Below are positions 60,557 through 64,000 of a stretch of 64,000 nucleotides of DNA, piece after piece. Position numbers and translations under genes: made by a program. The notes under the pieces were generated by a model, which saw nothing but the letters and a program-made list of their open reading frames with translations, was not told where the DNA came from and did no database searches. Source of the stretch: Umezawaea sp049997955 (lineage in GTDB: Bacteria; Actinomycetota; Actinomycetes; Mycobacteriales; Pseudonocardiaceae); assembly GCA_049997955.1 (NCBI GenBank), contig JAEBDY010000020.1:1-64000 (forward strand), in the 5' to 3' direction. The stretch's first letter is position 1. Every line of letters starts with the position of its first letter.

Positions 60557-62038
60557 ATGAATCATTCGACACGAGCAGTCATTCGACCGACGCCCTCGGG
60601 CCGGTCGAGAACAATGGCGTTGCTGCTCGTCGTGGGACTCGTGACCACCATGATGACGATGGTGGTCAACGGCCTGGCCCTGGCGGGAACGACGCTGGGC
60701 GCCTCGGCGGCGGAGAAGGGCCGGTACTTCGGCACCGCCGTGGCAGCGGGCAGGCTCGGCGACGGCGCGTACACGAACATCCTCAACCGCGAGTTCAACC
60801 AGGTCACCGCCGAGAACGAGATGAAGATGGACGCGACCGAGCCCAACCAGGGCCAGTTCACGTTCACCAACGGCGACCGGGTGGCCAACCACGCCATCAG
60901 CCGCGGCATGAAGGTACGCGGCCACACCCTGGCCTGGCACGCCCAGCAGCCCGGCTGGATGCAGCGCATGGAGGGCTCGGCGCTGCGCCAGGCGCTGCTC
61001 AACCACGTCACCAGGGTCGCAACCTACTACCGGGGCAAGATCCACTCCTGGGACGTGGTGAACGAGGCGTTCGCCGACGGCGGCTCCGGCGGGCGTCGTG
61101 ACTCCAACCTCCAGCGCACCGGCAACGACTGGATCGAGGCCGCGTTCCGCGCCGCCCGCGCCGCCGACCCCGGCGCGAAGCTCTGCTACAACGACTACAA
61201 CACCGACGGCGTCAACGCGAAGTCCACCGGCATCTACAACATGGTCCGCGACTTCAAGTCCCGCGGCGTGCCGATCGACTGCGTCGGCTTCCAGTCCCAC
61301 CTGACCAACTCGGCCCCGTCGGACTACCAGGCCAACCTCCAGCGGTTCGCCGACCTCGGTGTCGACGTCCAGATCACCGAACTCGACATCTCCGGCTCCA
61401 ACCAGGCCAACGCGTTCGGCACCGTCACCCGCGCGTGCCTGGCCGTGGCCCGGTGCACCGGCATCACGGTGTGGGGCATCCGCGACACCGACTCCTGGCG
61501 CGGCGGTCAGAACCCGCTGCTGTTCGACGGCGCCGGCAACAAGAAGGCCGCCTACACCGCCGTGTTGAACGCGCTCAACGAGGGTTCCAACGAGCCCGGC
61601 GGGATCGTCGACACGACCGCTTGGTACACGCTGGTGAACCGCAACAGCGGCAAAGCCCTGGACGTCTACAACCTGGCGACCAACGACGGCGCCCGCATCA
61701 CCCAGTGGGCCCGCAACGACGGCAACCAGCAGCAGTGGCAGTTCGTCGACTCCGGCGGCGGCTACTACCGGGTGAAGTCGCGGCTGTCGGGCAAGGTCCT
61801 CGACGTCAGCGGCTCCTCCACCGCCGACGGTGGGGCGATCGTGCAGTGGACCGACAACAGCGGCGCCAACCAGCAGTTCCGCGTGGCCGACTCCAGCGGC
61901 TACGTCCGGTTGGTCAACCGCAACAGCGGCAAGGCCGTCGAGGTCCAGGGCGCGTCCACCGCCGACGGCGGCAACGTCGTCCAGTACAGCGACTGGGGCG
62001 GCGCCAACCAGCAGTGGCAGCTCGTCCGGATCGGTTGA
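60557..62038 (+). CDS. Secreted GH10 endo-1,4-beta-xylanase with ricin-type CBM13
   Basis: The 493-residue precursor has a signal peptide (core ALLLVVGLVTTMM, cleavage after about GASA). A GH10 barrel follows: NEFNQVTAENEMKMD-like text (REFNQVTAENEMKMD), acid/base Glu in WDVVNEAFADGG and nucleophile Glu in VDVQITELDISGS. A C-terminal ricin-B-like CBM13 (from about residue 352) has repeated QxW-type text such as NQQQWQF and NQQWQLV. It hydrolyses xylan outside the cell. The CBM is nearly duplicated in the next gene. Confidence 0.95.
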   Translation: MNHSTRAVIRPTPSGRSRTMALLLVVGLVTTMMTMVVNGLALAGTTLGASAAEKGRYFGTAVAAGRLGDGAYTNILNREFNQVTAENEMKMDATEPNQGQFTFTNGDRVANHAISRGMKVRGHTLAWHAQQPGWMQRMEGSALRQALLNHVTRVATYYRGKIHSWDVVNEAFADGGSGGRRDSNLQRTGNDWIEAAFRAARAADPGAKLCYNDYNTDGVNAKSTGIYNMVRDFKSRGVPIDCVGFQSHLTNSAPSDYQANLQRFADLGVDVQITELDISGSNQANAFGTVTRACLAVARCTGITVWGIRDTDSWRGGQNPLLFDGAGNKKAAYTAVLNALNEGSNEPGGIVDTTAWYTLVNRNSGKALDVYNLATNDGARITQWARNDGNQQQWQFVDSGGGYYRVKSRLSGKVLDVSGSSTADGGAIVQWTDNSGANQQFRVADSSGYVRLVNRNSGKAVEVQGASTADGGNVVQYSDWGGANQQWQLVRIG

Positions 62039-62703
62039 CCCCACACCGTTCCCCCCGTGCGGCGGGTGCCCACCCGCCGCACGGGTGTTCGTCCTCCCCC
62101 ACCTCGAAGAAGTGGAGCACGCCCATGGCCGGGTCGGGTCGACCGCCAGGCACCACCGTTCCGCGAATCCGCAGGAGGCGCGGCCTGGCCGGTCTCGCCG
62201 CCGCCGTCGCCGTCGTGCTGCTCGGCGGCATGATGACGGCCCTGGGCGCGTCGACCGCCTCCGCGGCGACCGTCGACACGACCGCGTGGTACGTCCTGGT
62301 CAACCGCACCAGCGGCAAAGCGCTGGACCTCTACAACCTCGCCACCAACGACGGCGCCCGCATCACCCAGTGGACCCGCAACGACGGCAACCAGCAGCAG
62401 TGGCAGTTCGCCGACTCCGGCGGCGGCTACTACCGGCTCAAGTCCCGCCACTCCGGCAAGGTCCTCGACGTCAGCGGCTCCTCCACCGCCGACGGCGGGG
62501 CGATCGTGCAGTGGACCGAGAACGGCGGCGCCAACCAGCAGTTCCGCCTCGCGGACTCCGACGGCGGCCACGTGCGCCTGATCAACCGCAACAGCAACAA
62601 GGCCGTCGAGGTCCAGGGCGCGTCCACCGCCGACGGCGCCAACGTCGTCCAGTACAGCGACTGGGGCGGCGCCAACCAGCAGTGGCAGCTCGTCCGAGTC
62701 GGC
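61607..62703. repeat. Near-duplicate CBM13 coding segments in adjacent genes
   Basis: The segments 61607-62035 (end of the xylanase) and 62272-62703 (start of the GH43 gene) encode the same ricin-type module. By eye I count about 17 amino-acid differences over about 143 positions, including one inserted residue. Long stretches of DNA are identical, suggesting recent duplication or gene conversion. Confidence 0.85.
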
Positions 62704-64000
62704 GGAACCGGACCCACCACCACCACGACGACCCCGCAGACTCCTGGCGGCCAGTACACCAACCCGGTGGTGTGGCAGGACTTCGCCGACGTCGAGGTCA
62801 TCCGGGTCGGGGACGCGTACTACATGACCGCGTCGACGATGCACTACTCCCCCGGCGCACCGGTCCTGCGCTCCTACGACCTGGTCAACTGGGAGTTCGC
62901 CGGTCACTCGGTGCCGTCACTGGACTTCGGGGCGAAGTACGACCTGACCAACGGGCAACGTGCCTACGTCAACGGCATCTGGGCGTCGACGCTCCAGTAC
63001 CGCCCCAGCAACCGCACCTACTACTGGGCGGGCTGCATCGACTTCAACGACACCCACATCTACACCGCGACCAGCGTCGAGGGGCAGTGGAGCAAGCACG
63101 CCCAGATCGACAACTGCTACTACGACGCGGGCATGCTCATCGACGACAACGACACGATGTACGTCGCCTACGGCAACGGCACCATCAGCGTCGCCCAGCT
63201 CTCGGCCGATGGCCGCAGCCAGGTCCGCGCGCAGCAGGTCTTCCAGACCCCGTCGAACATCGGGACGCTGGAGGGCGCGCGGTTCTACAAGCGCAACGGC
63301 AGCTACTACATCTGGCTCACCCGGCCCGCCAACGGCCAGTACGTGCTCAAATCGGACAACGGCCCCTTCGGCCCGTACACGATGCGGCAGGTGCTGCTCG
63401 ACCTGCCCGGTCCGATCCCCGGCGGCGGCGTCCCCCACCAGGGCAGCCTCGTGCAGACCCAGACCGGCTCCTGGCACTACATGTCGTTCGTCGACGCCTA
63501 CCCCGGCGGCCGCGTCCCGGCGCTCGCCCCCATCAGCTGGACCGCCGACGGGTGGCCGACCCTCCAGACCGTCAACGGCAGGTGGGGCGTCAACTACCCC
63601 TCCCCGCTGCCGATCCGGCCGGTCAAACCCCTCACCGGGACCGACACCTTCACGGGTACCACCCTCGGTCCGCAGTGGGAGTGGAACCACGACCCGGACA
63701 CCTCGAAGTACTCGGTGAACAACGGCCTGGCGTTGCAGACGGCCACGGTCACCAACGACCTCTACGCCGCCCGCAACACCCTGACCCACAGGATCCAAGG
63801 GCCGACGTCCACCGCCACCGTGGAACTGGACCACAGCACCATGCGCGACGGTGACCGGTCCGGCCTGGCGATGCTGCGCCAGTCCTCGGCCTGGATCGGC
63901 GTCAAGCGCGACAACGGCCAGACCCGCGTGGTGATGACCAACGGCCTGACCATGGACAGCGGCTGGCGCACCACCAGCACCGGCACCGAGGCCGCGAGCG
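62125..64000 (+). CDS. Secreted GH43-family hydrolase with N-terminal CBM13 (partial, runs off the window)
   Basis: About 625 residues are visible, with no stop before base 64000. A signal peptide (core AGLAAAVAVVLLGGMM) precedes a CBM13 of about 145 residues and a Thr/Pro linker. A GH43 five-bladed propeller follows, with general base Asp in QDFADVEVIRVGDAYY and acid Glu in IGTLEGARFYKRNG. A C-terminal concanavalin-like domain starts near DTFTGTTLGPQWEWNHDPD. The enzyme is probably a beta-xylosidase or arabinofuranosidase acting with the xylanase. GGAG precedes ATG 62125 by eight bases. Confidence 0.9.
   Translation, partial: MAGSGRPPGTTVPRIRRRRGLAGLAAAVAVVLLGGMMTALGASTASAATVDTTAWYVLVNRTSGKALDLYNLATNDGARITQWTRNDGNQQQWQFADSGGGYYRLKSRHSGKVLDVSGSSTADGGAIVQWTENGGANQQFRLADSDGGHVRLINRNSNKAVEVQGASTADGANVVQYSDWGGANQQWQLVRVGGTGPTTTTTTPQTPGGQYTNPVVWQDFADVEVIRVGDAYYMTASTMHYSPGAPVLRSYDLVNWEFAGHSVPSLDFGAKYDLTNGQRAYVNGIWASTLQYRPSNRTYYWAGCIDFNDTHIYTATSVEGQWSKHAQIDNCYYDAGMLIDDNDTMYVAYGNGTISVAQLSADGRSQVRAQQVFQTPSNIGTLEGARFYKRNGSYYIWLTRPANGQYVLKSDNGPFGPYTMRQVLLDLPGPIPGGGVPHQGSLVQTQTGSWHYMSFVDAYPGGRVPALAPISWTADGWPTLQTVNGRWGVNYPSPLPIRPVKPLTGTDTFTGTTLGPQWEWNHDPDTSKYSVNNGLALQTATVTNDLYAARNTLTHRIQGPTSTATVELDHSTMRDGDRSGLAMLRQSSAWIGVKRDNGQTRVVMTNGLTMDSGWRTTSTGTEAAS

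Overview
The window is uniformly high-GC, densely packed actinobacterial DNA. GTG and TTG starts, Tat signal peptides, LtrA, ECF, TetR and MarR regulators, and many overlapping stop/start codons all fit a Streptomyces- or Pseudonocardiales-type filamentous actinomycete. Genus is not decidable by eye. No rRNA, tRNA, CRISPR array or replication origin was seen.

The left part (1-31.8 kb) is accessory chromosome. Small regulator/enzyme modules sit next to operators that can be read directly: MarR/RidA with a duplicated site, TetR/SDR with three GTACC-type palindromes, and a mirror-image pair of hydrolase-TetR operons back to back. Other genes include a STAND-like regulator, an orphan histidine kinase, a serine hydrolase, an ECF sigma factor with a SnoaL-like tail, an LtrA protein, a three-subunit molybdenum hydroxylase and a GMC oxidoreductase. 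Decayed genes are frequent: transposase end, methyltransferase stub, frameshifted nitrilase, ornithine cyclodeaminase tail, frameshifted secreted protein, acyltransferase stub, FAD monooxygenase and a sorbosone-dehydrogenase remnant.

The centre (about 31.9-55.8 kb, perhaps to 58 kb) is a biosynthetic gene cluster for a prenylated p-aminobenzoate (PABA). An eight-gene, tightly coupled minus-strand operon encodes a polyprenyl synthase, a P450, a UbiA prenyltransferase, an arylamine N-acetyltransferase-like protein, fused PabAB, PabC, an AurF-like diiron N-oxygenase and a type II DAHP synthase. Around it lie a carboxylic acid reductase, two more P450s, a NodU/CmcH O-carbamoyltransferase, two methyltransferases and a dedicated MEP-pathway set (IspH, DXS, IspG). 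The order of chemistry resembles benzastatin/virantmycin biosynthesis: make PABA, oxidise its nitrogen, prenylate, activate the hydroxylamine by acetylation, cyclise with a P450. The carboxylic acid reductase and carbamoyltransferase suggest a reduced, carbamoylated product that I do not recognise. Two 104-bp blocks differing at 8 positions lie in two divergent promoters of the cluster and look like shared control elements.

The right end (55.8-64 kb) has a short LuxR-type regulator, an aromatic-acid-type MFS transporter, a gene-poor kilobase with a transposase remnant, a Tat-exported DJ-1/PfpI protein, and two secreted hemicellulases (GH10 xylanase, GH43 enzyme) sharing a nearly identical ricin-type carbohydrate-binding module. 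The GH43 gene runs off the window.
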